DNA from: an uncultured Pseudomonadota bacterium
GTDB lineage: Bacteria > Pseudomonadota > Gammaproteobacteria > Steroidobacterales > Steroidobacteraceae
Direction of reading: 5' to 3'
DNA: 64,000 bases
NCBI GenBank assembly: GCA_903838705.1
Contig: CAILZL010000010.1
Location: 62,001-126,000 of the forward strand
Positions 1 through 8,629 of this stretch are shown here, piece after piece; the stretch's first letter is position 1, and every line of letters begins with the position of its first letter. The translations under genes were made by a program, and so were the position numbers. The notes below the pieces were generated by a model, which had not been told where the DNA came from, made no database searches, and worked only from the letters and a program-made list of their open reading frames with translations.

Positions 1-1221
1 CTGAACCGCCACAGTGGCGCCAACTGTAGGAATGTAGATCACATCACCCTGCATAAGCCTGGCATCACCACTGGTGTCACCCTTCATCAGCAAATCGTAT
101 AGATCCAGTGTCCGGACTACTGCCCCCTGACGCTTGAGTTGCACTGTCCTCAACGAACCGATTGTTTTCACACCACCGGACACAAACAGCGCGGTGGTCA
201 TGGTCGACAGACCACTTACTGTGTAAGACCCTGGCTGGTTGGCTTCACCCAGCACAAACACCCGGATTGAACGCGTTGCGCCCATGGAGATACTGGCGTT
301 GGTACCAATCATCTGGCGTGACACACGGGCCTCAAGCGACGCTTGCACAACACTGAAATTCTGCCCGGCAACACTGATTGGCCCAAGAGCAGGAAAGTTG
401 ATACGTCCATCCCGTCCAACAACCAGTTTGAATGTACGATTAGTATTACCGTATAGCTGGACAGTCAGCTCGTCACCCGTACCCAGCACATAGTCGTCGG
501 TCACAGGGACATCTGTGACAGGCGCAAAGGTGGATGCCGATCCGTTGAACAGGTCATAGCCATAAGGCGATAGACCAGCCACGCCCGACTTATCCAAGGG
601 CAAAAGTGAAAGCTTGACCTTTAAATCCCTTAATGCCGGATCAGCTGCCACGCGACTACTGGCCTGTTCAATGGTAAGTCCAGATAGCGGTATCGACTTG
701 AAACCAGGCAACTGCAAACTTCCGTCACGAGTAAGAAGATAAGGATTTTTTGAGCGAATTAAATTAATTAATTCATTCATATTTTGTTCCTGTGGATGCA
801 GCTCCTGCTTATCAGAAAGCATTTCTATATCCACCAAGACGGTATCCTCACCCTTCAAGGTAATCACCTCAGGCGACACACCCTTAACGTCCCTTTTGCC
901 AGCGAGAACAGAGGACCCAATCCGACCATATCCAATGTTACCGAAGGAACTTGGATTTGCCTCAAGCTGACCTTCTATCGTGTTACCCAGATTGATTTGG
1001 GTACTGGTCTGACCAGAAAGAGAACTTCCGGAGGCCTGCCCTATACTTTGGAGAATAGATTGCTGCTGACTTGGATCAAGCTGGTTAAAAAGCTGTAATT
1101 GCTCTGCGGTAGGTGCAGTCTGCGCCTGAGCAACACTGGCAAAAAGGGTAAATACCACCAGCAAGCTTTGACAACTTATACGCAACTGACTGCCCCTTGA
1201 CCTGATCACAGATGTACTCAC
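1..1221 (-). CDS. SLBB-domain polysaccharide export protein (partial, C-terminus beyond window)
   Basis: Open for 407 codons and runs off the left edge. The family (OPX/Wza-like) builds the outer-membrane or periplasmic channel that exports capsule or exopolysaccharide. The chosen GTG start gives a basic N-terminus, a hydrophobic stretch and an ASVAQAQ cleavage region near residues 30-35, a good signal peptide. After a Gln/Ser-rich linker comes the poly-export domain around residues 240-310, with YVLGTGDELTVQLYG and the phrase VVGRDGRINFPALG. An SLBB domain begins with RVFVLGEANQPGSYTV near residue 317. It lies 120 bases downstream of rmlB on the same strand, with its own promoter-like sequence, so it probably opens an export cluster that continues to the left. 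I see no lipobox Cys at the signal-peptide end, unlike classic Wza. Family assignment is firm; substrate unknown. Confidence 0.85.
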   Translation of the reverse strand, partial: MSTSVIRSRGSQLRISCQSLLVVFTLFASVAQAQTAPTAEQLQLFNQLDPSQQQSILQSIGQASGSSLSGQTSTQINLGNTIEGQLEANPSSFGNIGYGRIGSSVLAGKRDVKGVSPEVITLKGEDTVLVDIEMLSDKQELHPQEQNMNELINLIRSKNPYLLTRDGSLQLPGFKSIPLSGLTIEQASSRVAADPALRDLKVKLSLLPLDKSGVAGLSPYGYDLFNGSASTFAPVTDVPVTDDYVLGTGDELTVQLYGNTNRTFKLVVGRDGRINFPALGPISVAGQNFSVVQASLEARVSRQMIGTNASISMGATRSIRVFVLGEANQPGSYTVSGLSTMTTALFVSGGVKTIGSLRTVQLKRQGAVVRTLDLYDLLMKGDTSGDARLMQGDVIYIPTVGATVAVQ

Positions 1222-1263
1222 CAGTACTTATCCCATCAAAATCCGGGATACAGTGGTTCACGA

Positions 1264-1292
1264 ATTCTAGGCAGTACAACGACATACCGCAA
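1264..1292 (-). promoter_or_regulatory. Putative sigma-70 promoter of the export gene
   Basis: On the minus strand a TTGCGG hexamer (1287-1292) is followed after exactly 17 bases by TAGAAT (1264-1269), 5 of 6 to the -10 consensus. The predicted start site falls about 35 bases upstream of the GTG start at 1221. Seen by eye only. Confidence 0.45.
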
Positions 1293-1341
1293 TGAAATAT
1301 AGGAAATCAAGCGCTCCGGGTACGCCCAGCTGTAACACACC

Positions 1342-2442
1342 CTAAGCTGAGTACTGCTTTGCTACCCACTGGCGATAACTGCCATCCATCACCGCTCGCC
1401 ACCACGATTCATTGTTCAGATACCAGTCGACTGTACTTCGCAGACCGGCATCAATCTTTACCTGCGCACGATAACCCAGCTCGGTTTCTATCTTGTGGCA
1501 GTTGATGGCGTAACGGCGATCATGGCCGGGACGGTCTTTCACATAGGTCATCAGGCTATTGCTGGGATTGCCATTGGCGGCAGGCGCGTTACGGAAGCGG
1601 GCCTTGAGTGCATGATCTCCGGCAAACTTTTCATCCATGATGGCGCATAGCGTTCGCACCAGATAGATGTTCTCGGCTTCAGAACCACCACCGATGTTGT
1701 ACACCTCACCAACTCTGCCTTTCTGCAATATCAGCTCGATACCACGACAGTGATCCGTCACGTGCAGCCAGTCCCGAACATTCCGGCCATCACCATAAAT
1801 AGGTAATGCCTTGCCCTCAAGGATGTTGACTATCATCAGCGGAATGAGCTTTTCAGGGAAGTGATAAGGACCGTAATTATTCGAACAATTACTGGTCGTT
1901 ACTTTCAGTCCATAGGTGTGATGATAAGCACGCACCAGATGATCGGACGCCGCCTTGCTGGCTGAATAGGGCGAATTGGGCGCATAGGGTGTAATTTCAC
2001 TGAAGGCCGGATCTTCCGGACCAAGTGAACCATACACCTCATCGGTAGACACATGATGGAACCGATGTTCCGGCACGGTCTTTTCATCCAGCCAGACCTT
2101 GCGTGCCGCCTTGAGCAGAGAATGGGTACCGAGCACGTTGGCTTCGATGAAGGCATCCGGTCCATGAATGGAACGATCGACATGCGACTCAGCAGCAAAA
2201 TGCACCAGGGTATCAATGGCTTCATCACGTAACAATGATTCAACCAGCGATGTGTTCCCGATATCACCTTGTACAAACCGGAATTCATTTCGCTGAGCTA
2301 TACCCGACAGATTGGTCATATTTCCAGCATAAGTAAGTGCGTCGAGCACCACGAGCCGGTCACCGGGATGCTGAGTAAGCCAGTGATGCACAAAATTCGA
2401 ACCGATGAATCCGGCACCGCCGGTAACAAGCAATTTCTTCAC
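1342..2442 (-). CDS. rmlB: dTDP-glucose 4,6-dehydratase RmlB
   Basis: Converts dTDP-glucose to dTDP-4-keto-6-deoxyglucose, step two of dTDP-L-rhamnose synthesis, in the cytoplasm. It is an extended short-chain dehydrogenase: the NAD-binding GGAGFIGSN lies at residues 8-16, the catalytic Thr-Asp-Glu at 133-135 (STDEVYG), and Tyr159/Lys163 form the YxxxK pair. At 366 residues it is of normal family length. The start is a GTG preceded by AGGAACC. It is the last of four rml genes read in the order A-C-D-B, 35 bases after rmlD. Function is near certain from the intact motifs and operon. Confidence 0.97.
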   Translation of the reverse strand: MKKLLVTGGAGFIGSNFVHHWLTQHPGDRLVVLDALTYAGNMTNLSGIAQRNEFRFVQGDIGNTSLVESLLRDEAIDTLVHFAAESHVDRSIHGPDAFIEANVLGTHSLLKAARKVWLDEKTVPEHRFHHVSTDEVYGSLGPEDPAFSEITPYAPNSPYSASKAASDHLVRAYHHTYGLKVTTSNCSNNYGPYHFPEKLIPLMIVNILEGKALPIYGDGRNVRDWLHVTDHCRGIELILQKGRVGEVYNIGGGSEAENIYLVRTLCAIMDEKFAGDHALKARFRNAPAANGNPSNSLMTYVKDRPGHDRRYAINCHKIETELGYRAQVKIDAGLRSTVDWYLNNESWWRAVMDGSYRQWVAKQYSA

Positions 2443-2477
2443 TTTCTGGTTCCTGAAATCCGGGGATAGACCCGACT

Positions 2478-3350
2478 TTATAAGACCACCTTCGCCATGA
2501 CCGCTCGCAGCTGCTCACGCCAATGTACTGGCCTGACCCCCAACGCTGCGTAAGTGGCAGACTTGTCCAGCACACTGTATGCAGGTCTCTGCGCCGGGGT
2601 TGGATAATCCTGCGTAGCTATAGGCGTAATTGCCGGCATGCTCTTGAGTACACCTGCTGCCACCGCTTCTTCAGCGATCGCCACCGCAAAGTCATACCAG
2701 CTGGCCACACCTGCGTCAGTCCAATGAAAAACGCCACTCAATTCAGAATGTAGTACAAACTGCCACAGCACCGACGCCAGGGAAGCCGCACTGGTTGGCG
2801 TACCAATCTGGTCAGCAACCACCCTTACAGCACCGCGCTCCTGCATCAACCGGAGCATGGTACGTAAAAAGTTCTTGCCCACCGCGTCGTACACCCAGGC
2901 TGTCCGCACGATCAACGCTCGCTGACCTGCCACTTCCTGCACTGCCTTTTCCCCAGCCAGCTTGGTACGTCCATACACGCCCAGAGGTGCGGTTTTGCTA
3001 TCAGGCTGGTAAGGACTGCTACTACGGCCATCAAAGACAAAATCAGTTGAAATGTGGATCACTCTGGCCTGAATTTCATTTGCCGCCAGCGCCAGATTAC
3101 GCGGCGCGATCGCATTACCCTGCTCGGCCAGTTCCGGTTCACTCTCCGCCTTATCAACGGCCGTGTAGGCCGCGGCATTGATGATGACATCAGGTCGCCA
3201 GGTCTCAACCATGGCATGCACAGCCGCCCGGTCGGTCACATCCAGCTCGTTGCGCGAAACAGCACGAACCTGCATCGCATCAGGCACTGCATCCTGCAAG
3301 GCACGCCCCAATTGACCATTGGCGCCTGTTACCAGCACTTTCATGGTCAT
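2478..3350 (-). CDS. rmlD: dTDP-4-dehydrorhamnose reductase RmlD
   Basis: NADPH-dependent last step to dTDP-L-rhamnose. The N-terminal TGANGQLGRAL (residues 8-18) is the nucleotide-binding loop and VYGRTKLAGEK carries the YxxxK catalytic pair; HISTDFVFDG is the conserved strand before it. The 290-residue length is typical. Its ATG overlaps the rmlC stop in an ATGA, so the two are translationally coupled. A second ATG two codons later (MKVLVTGANG) is an equally plausible start. Confidence 0.96.
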   Translation of the reverse strand: MTMKVLVTGANGQLGRALQDAVPDAMQVRAVSRNELDVTDRAAVHAMVETWRPDVIINAAAYTAVDKAESEPELAEQGNAIAPRNLALAANEIQARVIHISTDFVFDGRSSSPYQPDSKTAPLGVYGRTKLAGEKAVQEVAGQRALIVRTAWVYDAVGKNFLRTMLRLMQERGAVRVVADQIGTPTSAASLASVLWQFVLHSELSGVFHWTDAGVASWYDFAVAIAEEAVAAGVLKSMPAITPIATQDYPTPAQRPAYSVLDKSATYAALGVRPVHWREQLRAVMAKVVL

Positions 3351-3895
3351 GGAAAAACTTCAGCATTCCTGATGCCCGGTGCCTGTGCATCCCGCGCAGC
3401 AAGCTGTGGTGATACACCCACCGGCAAGGGCCACTGAATGCCCACATCCGGATCGTCCCAGCGAATGCAACGTTCATATTGCGGGGAATACAGTTCAGTG
3501 CATTTGTACATGAAGTCCACTTTCTCAGTGAGCGTCAGAAAGCCATGGGCAAACCCCGGCGGAATCCACATCATGTGATGATTGGTATCACTGAGCTCTA
3601 CGCCCACCCATTCCCCGAATCTTGGCGAACTGCGTCGTACATCAATCGCCACGTCATATACCGCACCTCGGGAGACGCGTACCAGCTTTCCCTGTGTATT
3701 CTGGATCTGATAGTGCATACCGCGCAGAATCCACTGCGAGGAATGACTGTGATTATCCTGAACAAAGTCGGCATGAATGCCGGCATCCGCAAACTTCTTC
3801 TGTTGCCATGATTCCAGGAAAAAACCACGCTCGTCACCGAATACTTTCGGCTTGATCAGGACGACTTCGGGCAATCGGGTAGGAATAAATTCCAT
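3347..3895 (-). CDS. rmlC: dTDP-4-dehydrorhamnose 3,5-epimerase RmlC
   Basis: Cupin-fold epimerase acting between RmlB and RmlD. The catalytic His is seen at residue 61 in LRGMHYQ, and the conserved KVFGDERGFFLESW segment at 17-30 forms the sugar-nucleotide pocket; VDFMYKCTELY holds the region of the catalytic Tyr. The 182 residues match the family. It follows rmlA by 10 bases and overlaps rmlD by 4, inside the rmlACDB operon. Confidence 0.97.
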   Translation of the reverse strand: MEFIPTRLPEVVLIKPKVFGDERGFFLESWQQKKFADAGIHADFVQDNHSHSSQWILRGMHYQIQNTQGKLVRVSRGAVYDVAIDVRRSSPRFGEWVGVELSDTNHHMMWIPPGFAHGFLTLTEKVDFMYKCTELYSPQYERCIRWDDPDVGIQWPLPVGVSPQLAARDAQAPGIRNAEVFP

Positions 3896-3905
3896 CAGCT
3901 CACTC

Positions 3906-4775
3906 TCAAACGGTTTCTTTCAGCAAGTCCAGAAGGTATGCACCATAGCCATTTTTAGCCAGGGGTCTGGCAATAGTTTCAAGCTGTGCGGCGTTGATAT
4001 AACCGGCCCGGTAGGCAATCTCTTCGGGGCAGGACACTTTCAATCCCTGCCGGCTTTCAATCGCCTCAATGAACATGGAAGCCTGCAACAATGAATCATG
4101 GGTACCTGTATCCAGCCAGGCAACCCCGCGACCCAGCAACTCCACACTGAGCGAACCACGCTCCAGATAGGCGCGATTCACATCCGTGATCTCATATTCA
4201 CCACGGGCAGAAGGTTTGATGCTGGCGGCAATATCCACCACATCATTGTCATAGAAATACAGTCCAGTCACAGCATAGTTCGACTTGGGCTGTGCGGGTT
4301 TTTCTTCAATGCCCAGCGCCTTGCCCTGCGCATCGAAATGCACCACGCCATAACGCTCAGGATCTTTCACACGATAGGCAAACACGGTTGCGCCCGGCCT
4401 TGCTGCTGCCGCCTTCAATTGTTCGGGCAGTCCGTGACCAAAGAAAATGTTGTCGCCCAGCACCAGCGCACAGCGATCGTTACCTATGAATGATCGACCA
4501 ATCGTAAACGCCTGAGCCAAACCATCCGGTCTGGGCTGTTCGGCATAACTCAGACTGATTCCCCACTGGCTACCATCACCCAGCAGGCGCTGATATAGCG
4601 GCAGATCAGTTGGAGTGGAGATCAGCAAAATGTCACGCAGTCCGGCGAGCATTAATGTTGCAAGCGGGTAGTACACCATCGGCTTGTCATACACCGGCAG
4701 CAATTGCTTGCTGACCCCCAGCGTGACAGGGTGCAGTCGCGTTCCGGAACCGCCGGCCAGAATAATACCTTTCAT
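3906..4775 (-). CDS. rmlA: Glucose-1-phosphate thymidylyltransferase RmlA
   Basis: Makes dTDP-glucose from dTTP and glucose-1-phosphate, the committing step of the rhamnose pathway. [18 protein letters not shown] at the N-terminus is the nucleotidyltransferase signature, and [18 protein letters not shown] is the sugar-binding region. An upstream ATG at 4844 would add 23 residues unlike the family, so I use 4775, which has a GAAGAG ribosome site and gives the usual 289 residues. It heads rmlACDB, after a 171-base gap from pgi. That gap probably holds the operon promoter, but I could not pick a convincing one. Confidence 0.96.
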   Translation of the reverse strand: MKGIILAGGSGTRLHPVTLGVSKQLLPVYDKPMVYYPLATLMLAGLRDILLISTPTDLPLYQRLLGDGSQWGISLSYAEQPRPDGLAQAFTIGRSFIGNDRCALVLGDNIFFGHGLPEQLKAAAARPGATVFAYRVKDPERYGVVHFDAQGKALGIEEKPAQPKSNYAVTGLYFYDNDVVDIAASIKPSARGEYEITDVNRAYLERGSLSVELLGRGVAWLDTGTHDSLLQASMFIEAIESRQGLKVSCPEEIAYRAGYINAAQLETIARPLAKNGYGAYLLDLLKETV

Positions 4776-4946
4776 GTATTTCTCTTCATTATCGTTATCG
4801 TGCTCAACTGACACCTGCAGACTTTCAGCAGGATCATCCAGCATCCCGAGTTTGCAACAGACCGGAATTTATGCTGAAACAGCCGCAACAGGTAGATCAA
4901 TTCGCAAATCAATATGACATATCGTCTTCACAAGTGCCGTTATCTC

Positions 4947-6578
4947 TCACTTGCGCCACTTGCTGATGTGACTCAAAAACCCCTGCAGGTTTACGGGCCC
5001 AGTTTCAGGTTTTTCCACCGCCGAAACCAGTGAATCAGCGACTTTCTTGCCCAGCTCTACACCCCACTGATCGAAAGCATTGATATCCCATATCACGCTT
5101 TGCACGAACACCTTATGCTCGTACATGGCAATCAGCTTGCCTAGTGTCACCGGATCCAGGTGCGGAAACAGCAGGATGGAACTGGGACGGTTGCCGGGAT
5201 GAAGTTTATGCTGTTTCAGCCGTGCAATTGTAGCGGTATCCATACCGCGTGACTGCAACTCCTCCTGCACTTCCTGCTCGTTATATCCCAGCGCAAAGGC
5301 CTGCGCCTGTCCCAGACAGTTAGCCAGAGCCAGATTCTGCTGCCCCTGATAATCACTTGATGCATTCACGGGTGCGATGAAGTCCAGTGCCGCACGCGCT
5401 GTACCCTGATGCAGCAACTGGAAGAATGAATGCTGCGCATTGGAGCCGGGCTCACCCCACAACACGGCACCGGTATCGCACTCAACAGGCTCACCTGAAT
5501 GCGTCACGCGTTTACCATTACTTTCCATATCAAGCTGCTGCAGATAAGCCGGAAATCGATGCAGCCGCTGGTCATAAGGCAGTACGCACAATGAATCCAG
5601 TCCGAGGAAATTGCGGTTCCAGATACCCAGCATGCCCATCAGTACCGGATAGTTATTCTCAAACGGCGCACTCAGGAAATGCTCATCCATGATGCGTGCG
5701 CCATTCAGCAGCAATCTGAAGTTAGCCGTGCCGATGGTCAAGGCAACAGACAGACCGATAGCTGACCACAACGAATATCGACCACCCACCCAGTCCCATA
5801 GCGTGAAGCGTGATTCCGGCGCTATCTGGAATGCATCCATTGCCTTGTCATTAGTCGAGACAGCAACAAAATGGCCTGATACCGCCTCAGAACCCAGTCG
5901 ATCAACCAGCCACTGACGGGCAATCCTCGCATTTGAAAGTGTTTCCAGGGTGCTGAATGTTTTAGAACACACAACGAACAGTGTGCTAGCCGCATCCACT
6001 TTTTCCAGCACATCTGCCAGCTGGGAACCATCAATATTAGAAACACAATGCAGCTTGATGCTGGGCTGTCGATAACGTGCCAGTGCCTCTGTCACCATGA
6101 CAACTCCCAGATCGGAGCCACCAATTCCTATATTGACGATGTCAGTAAATACTTTCCCGTTGCTGCCGCGCTTCCTGCCGGAATGCACATCTTCAACAAA
6201 GCCTTGCATGCGTTGCAGATTTGCCTGCACCTCATGCGTTACATTCCTGCCGTTGACTGTGATATTACGGTCTGAACTTGCGCGTAAGGCCGTATGCAAT
6301 ACAGCACGTTGTTCAGTGGTATTGATAATCTCGCCATTGAACATGGCATTTATTTTTGCCCGTAAGCCGCGCGCTTCAGCCAGCTTCAGCAAACCTGCAA
6401 GTACGGGATGCGTGACTCGCTGCCTAGAAAAATCAAACAGAATATCCATTTCACAACGCGAGAAAGCATTAAACCTTTCCGTCTGCTCAGCAAACAGATC
6501 ACGCAGATGACGCGTACCATCACTGAGCATCAATGCGTTCAGTGATTGCCATTCTGGACTCTGCAACAGGGAACTCAT
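4947..6578 (-). CDS. pgi: Glucose-6-phosphate isomerase
   Basis: Interconverts glucose-6-phosphate and fructose-6-phosphate in glycolysis and gluconeogenesis. Diagnostic motifs are present: NIGIGGSDLG (phosphate binding), the SKTFSTLET segment, WDWVGGRYSLWS, and GSNAQHSFFQLLHQGT with the catalytic Glu/His region. Its 543 residues match the long bacterial form. The ATG overlaps the folA stop by 4 bases, so it is the last gene of the lgt-thyA-SET-folA-pgi operon. Its product also feeds glucose-1-phosphate supply for the rml genes just downstream. Confidence 0.97.
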   Translation of the reverse strand: MSSLLQSPEWQSLNALMLSDGTRHLRDLFAEQTERFNAFSRCEMDILFDFSRQRVTHPVLAGLLKLAEARGLRAKINAMFNGEIINTTEQRAVLHTALRASSDRNITVNGRNVTHEVQANLQRMQGFVEDVHSGRKRGSNGKVFTDIVNIGIGGSDLGVVMVTEALARYRQPSIKLHCVSNIDGSQLADVLEKVDAASTLFVVCSKTFSTLETLSNARIARQWLVDRLGSEAVSGHFVAVSTNDKAMDAFQIAPESRFTLWDWVGGRYSLWSAIGLSVALTIGTANFRLLLNGARIMDEHFLSAPFENNYPVLMGMLGIWNRNFLGLDSLCVLPYDQRLHRFPAYLQQLDMESNGKRVTHSGEPVECDTGAVLWGEPGSNAQHSFFQLLHQGTARAALDFIAPVNASSDYQGQQNLALANCLGQAQAFALGYNEQEVQEELQSRGMDTATIARLKQHKLHPGNRPSSILLFPHLDPVTLGKLIAMYEHKVFVQSVIWDINAFDQWGVELGKKVADSLVSAVEKPETGPVNLQGFLSHISKWRK

Positions 6579-7063
6579 GAACTCACCCGCTCGAGAGTAA
6601 TAAAACTGTATGCATGCTCATGCTGCGGATCGGCCGGCACATCTTCACGTGATACTTCGCGCCATTGATCCGGTTCCAGCTCTGGAAACCAGGCATCTCC
6701 GGATACGCTGGCATGCACCTGAGTAAGATAGATCCGACGTGCCAGAGGCAGTGCCTGACGATAGATGTCCGCACCACCGATGACCATCAATTCATCCGCC
6801 GCCACACTATTACAAGCCTCCGGCAACGATCCTGCAACCAGACATCCGGCCAGCTGCAGACCCGCCTGACGGGTGATCACGATGTTGGTTCGCCCGGGCA
6901 ATGGCTTACCAATAGATTCATAGGTCTTTCGCCCCATGATAATCGGCTTGCCCATGGTCAGAGCCTTGAACCGTTTCAGATCGCCCGGCAATCGCCACGG
7001 CAACCCATTGTCCTGACCGATGACGCCGTTCTTAGCGACAGCAACGATCAAGGCTATGTTCAC
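6575..7063 (-). CDS. folA: Dihydrofolate reductase
   Basis: NADPH-dependent reduction of dihydrofolate, regenerating the cofactor oxidised by ThyA, whose gene is two positions upstream. IALIVAVAKNGVIGQDNGLPWRLPGDLKRFK carries the Met20-loop region and substrate pocket, MGRKTYESIG the cofactor site, and VIGGADIYRQAL the conserved C-terminal GG pair. 162 residues, normal size. The start is GTG in a GTGA overlap with the SET gene stop; it overlaps pgi by 4 bases at the other end. Confidence 0.96.
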   Translation of the reverse strand: MNIALIVAVAKNGVIGQDNGLPWRLPGDLKRFKALTMGKPIIMGRKTYESIGKPLPGRTNIVITRQAGLQLAGCLVAGSLPEACNSVAADELMVIGGADIYRQALPLARRIYLTQVHASVSGDAWFPELEPDQWREVSREDVPADPQHEHAYSFITLERVSS

Positions 7064-7740
7064 TTCCGGCCTCGCTTGCTGACAGCCTTTTTCCTGGCAG
7101 CCTTTTTCCTGGCAGCCTTTTTAGTGGTTGCTCTGGATTTGGTCTTGACGGTCTTCTTGCTGGCCGCACGTGCCTTGGCGCGTTTGCGGCTGGCGCGCTC
7201 TGCTACCAGATGCTGCTCGATCGATTTGGCATCCAGCATGGTGCCACGGCATTTTCTGGAACCGCACAGGCATTGGTACAACGCCAGATCTTCAGGCGTA
7301 TCGGACTCACTCCATGTCAGCTGATAGTCATAACCCAGTTCTTCACCGGTTTTGATGTTACGGATCGCCTCTATGAAGATACGATTATCCTCAGTGATGG
7401 TCTCGCAGTTGGCTTCACAGCGGTGATTGATGTAACGGGCATCATTGCCCTTTTTGCTGCCATCAATCACGGTTTTGCGGTTCACTACAAACAGGAATGT
7501 GTGCCCGTCGTCATGGCGTTTTTTCCAGAAACGGCGATCCGCTTCGGAGTGGGTTATCCGCTCGCCGACGTATTCATAAACTCTGGTTCCGGACTTGATC
7601 GGCTGGGTCGCATAAACACCACGGCCGTGAATAGGTGAATTTCGGACTTCTACCAGCTCTGAATGAATCAGGTTGTCAGGAATTGCTTGCTTCTTGATTT
7701 TGTTTTTCTCGGTCTTGATAGGCTTTTTCTTGCTTGCCAT
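7060..7740 (-). CDS. SET-domain protein methyltransferase with lysine-rich H1-like tail
   Basis: SET proteins transfer methyl groups from S-adenosylmethionine to lysines. Visible are GRGVYAT (39-45), YINHRCEANC (103-112), GEELGYDYQ (132-140) and a post-SET zinc motif with Cys157, Cys159 and Cys164. The usual NHS is NHR here, a change in the cofactor pocket. Residues 1-20 are basic, and 183-226 are almost only Lys, Arg, Ala, Ser and Thr with KKAARKKAARKKA-type repeats, resembling histone H1 or bacterial H1-like DNA-binding tails. It lies 32 bases after thyA and overlaps folA, so it is co-transcribed with folate genes. The target is unknown; a nucleoid protein or its own tail is an inference. 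Confidence 0.85.
   Translation of the reverse strand: MASKKKPIKTEKNKIKKQAIPDNLIHSELVEVRNSPIHGRGVYATQPIKSGTRVYEYVGERITHSEADRRFWKKRHDDGHTFLFVVNRKTVIDGSKKGNDARYINHRCEANCETITEDNRIFIEAIRNIKTGEELGYDYQLTWSESDTPEDLALYQCLCGSRKCRGTMLDAKSIEQHLVAERASRKRAKARAASKKTVKTKSRATTKKAARKKAARKKAVSKRGRK
7083..7127 (-). repeat. Three tandem 15-bp units inside the SET gene tail
   Basis: Two exact copies (7083-7097 and 7098-7112) of a unit that reads CAGCCTTTTTCCTGG on the plus strand are followed by a third copy (7113-7127) that is identical for its first 10 bases. The array encodes repeated Lys/Ala/Arg residues and keeps frame, so copy-number change by slippage would lengthen or shorten the basic tail in steps of five residues. 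Confidence 0.85.
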
Positions 7741-7772
7741 GGGTACGCTTACTGGGTGCCTGATGAAATAAA

Positions 7773-8567
7773 TTAAATTGCCACTGCCGCCTTGATATGC
7801 GGGTGTGGGTCGTATTCGCTGATCTCGAAATCTTCAAACTGATATTCAAATATGGATGCAGGCCGTCGCTTGATGATTAACCTGGGCAGGCTGCGCGGCT
7901 CACGCGACAGCTGCAAGTCCGCCTGCTCAAGATGATTCAGGTACAGATGGCAGTCGCCGCCGGTCCAGATAAAGTCGCCCACCTGAAGATCACACTGCTG
8001 AGCAAACATATGCGTCAGCAAAGCATAAGAGGCAATATTGAATGGCACGCCAAGAAAGATATCCGCACTGCGCTGATACAGCTGGCATGACAACTTGCCA
8101 TCTCCCACCCAGAACTGGAACAGCGCATGACAGGGCGTTAAGGCCATCTGTTCCAGCTCCCCGACATTCCAGGCATTGACCAGAATTCGGCGGGAATCCG
8201 GATTGCGCCGGATCAGATCCACCGTCCGGCTGATCTGGTCGATATATCCACCATCTGGAGTTGGCCAGGTGCGCCATTGCCGGCCATAGACAGGACCGAG
8301 CTCACCCTGCTCATCGGCCCACTCATCCCAGATCGACACATTATTGTCTTTGAGGTAGCGGATATTGGTATCACCGCGCAGGAACCACAGCAGTTCGTAG
8401 ACAATCGAGCGTAGATGCAGCTTCTTGGTGGTCAGCATTGGAAAGCCGTCAGCAAGATTGAAGCGCATCTGATGGCCAAAGACAGAACGCGTACCGGTTC
8501 CGGTTCTGTCGGTTTTTATCAGTCCCTGGTGCCGTACCAGCTGCATCAATTCAAGGTATTGCCGCAT
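7773..8567 (-). CDS. thyA: Thymidylate synthase
   Basis: Methylates dUMP to dTMP using methylenetetrahydrofolate. The nucleophilic Cys is in [12 protein letters not shown], the phosphate-binding [19 protein letters not shown] follows, and the [13 protein letters not shown] stretch is conserved. 264 residues equals the usual bacterial enzyme. It is second in lgt-thyA-SET-folA-pgi, 62 bases after lgt; the lgt-thyA neighbourhood is common in gammaproteobacteria. Confidence 0.97.
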   Translation of the reverse strand: MRQYLELMQLVRHQGLIKTDRTGTGTRSVFGHQMRFNLADGFPMLTTKKLHLRSIVYELLWFLRGDTNIRYLKDNNVSIWDEWADEQGELGPVYGRQWRTWPTPDGGYIDQISRTVDLIRRNPDSRRILVNAWNVGELEQMALTPCHALFQFWVGDGKLSCQLYQRSADIFLGVPFNIASYALLTHMFAQQCDLQVGDFIWTGGDCHLYLNHLEQADLQLSREPRSLPRLIIKRRPASIFEYQFEDFEISEYDPHPHIKAAVAI

Positions 8568-8629
8568 TTATCCAACACCCATCAAGCAGGATTGCCCACA
8601 TCCAGCAAGGTAATGGCCTGCGCTGAACT

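Noticed and set aside
162-1098. Several short plus-strand frames in the first kilobase
   Set aside because: They lie opposite the export gene, which reads unbroken to the window edge on the minus strand with clear family motifs.
6665-7324. 219-codon plus-strand frame across folA and the SET gene
   Set aside because: Its hydrophobic Leu/Ala repeats are just the reverse reading of the Lys-rich tail codons.
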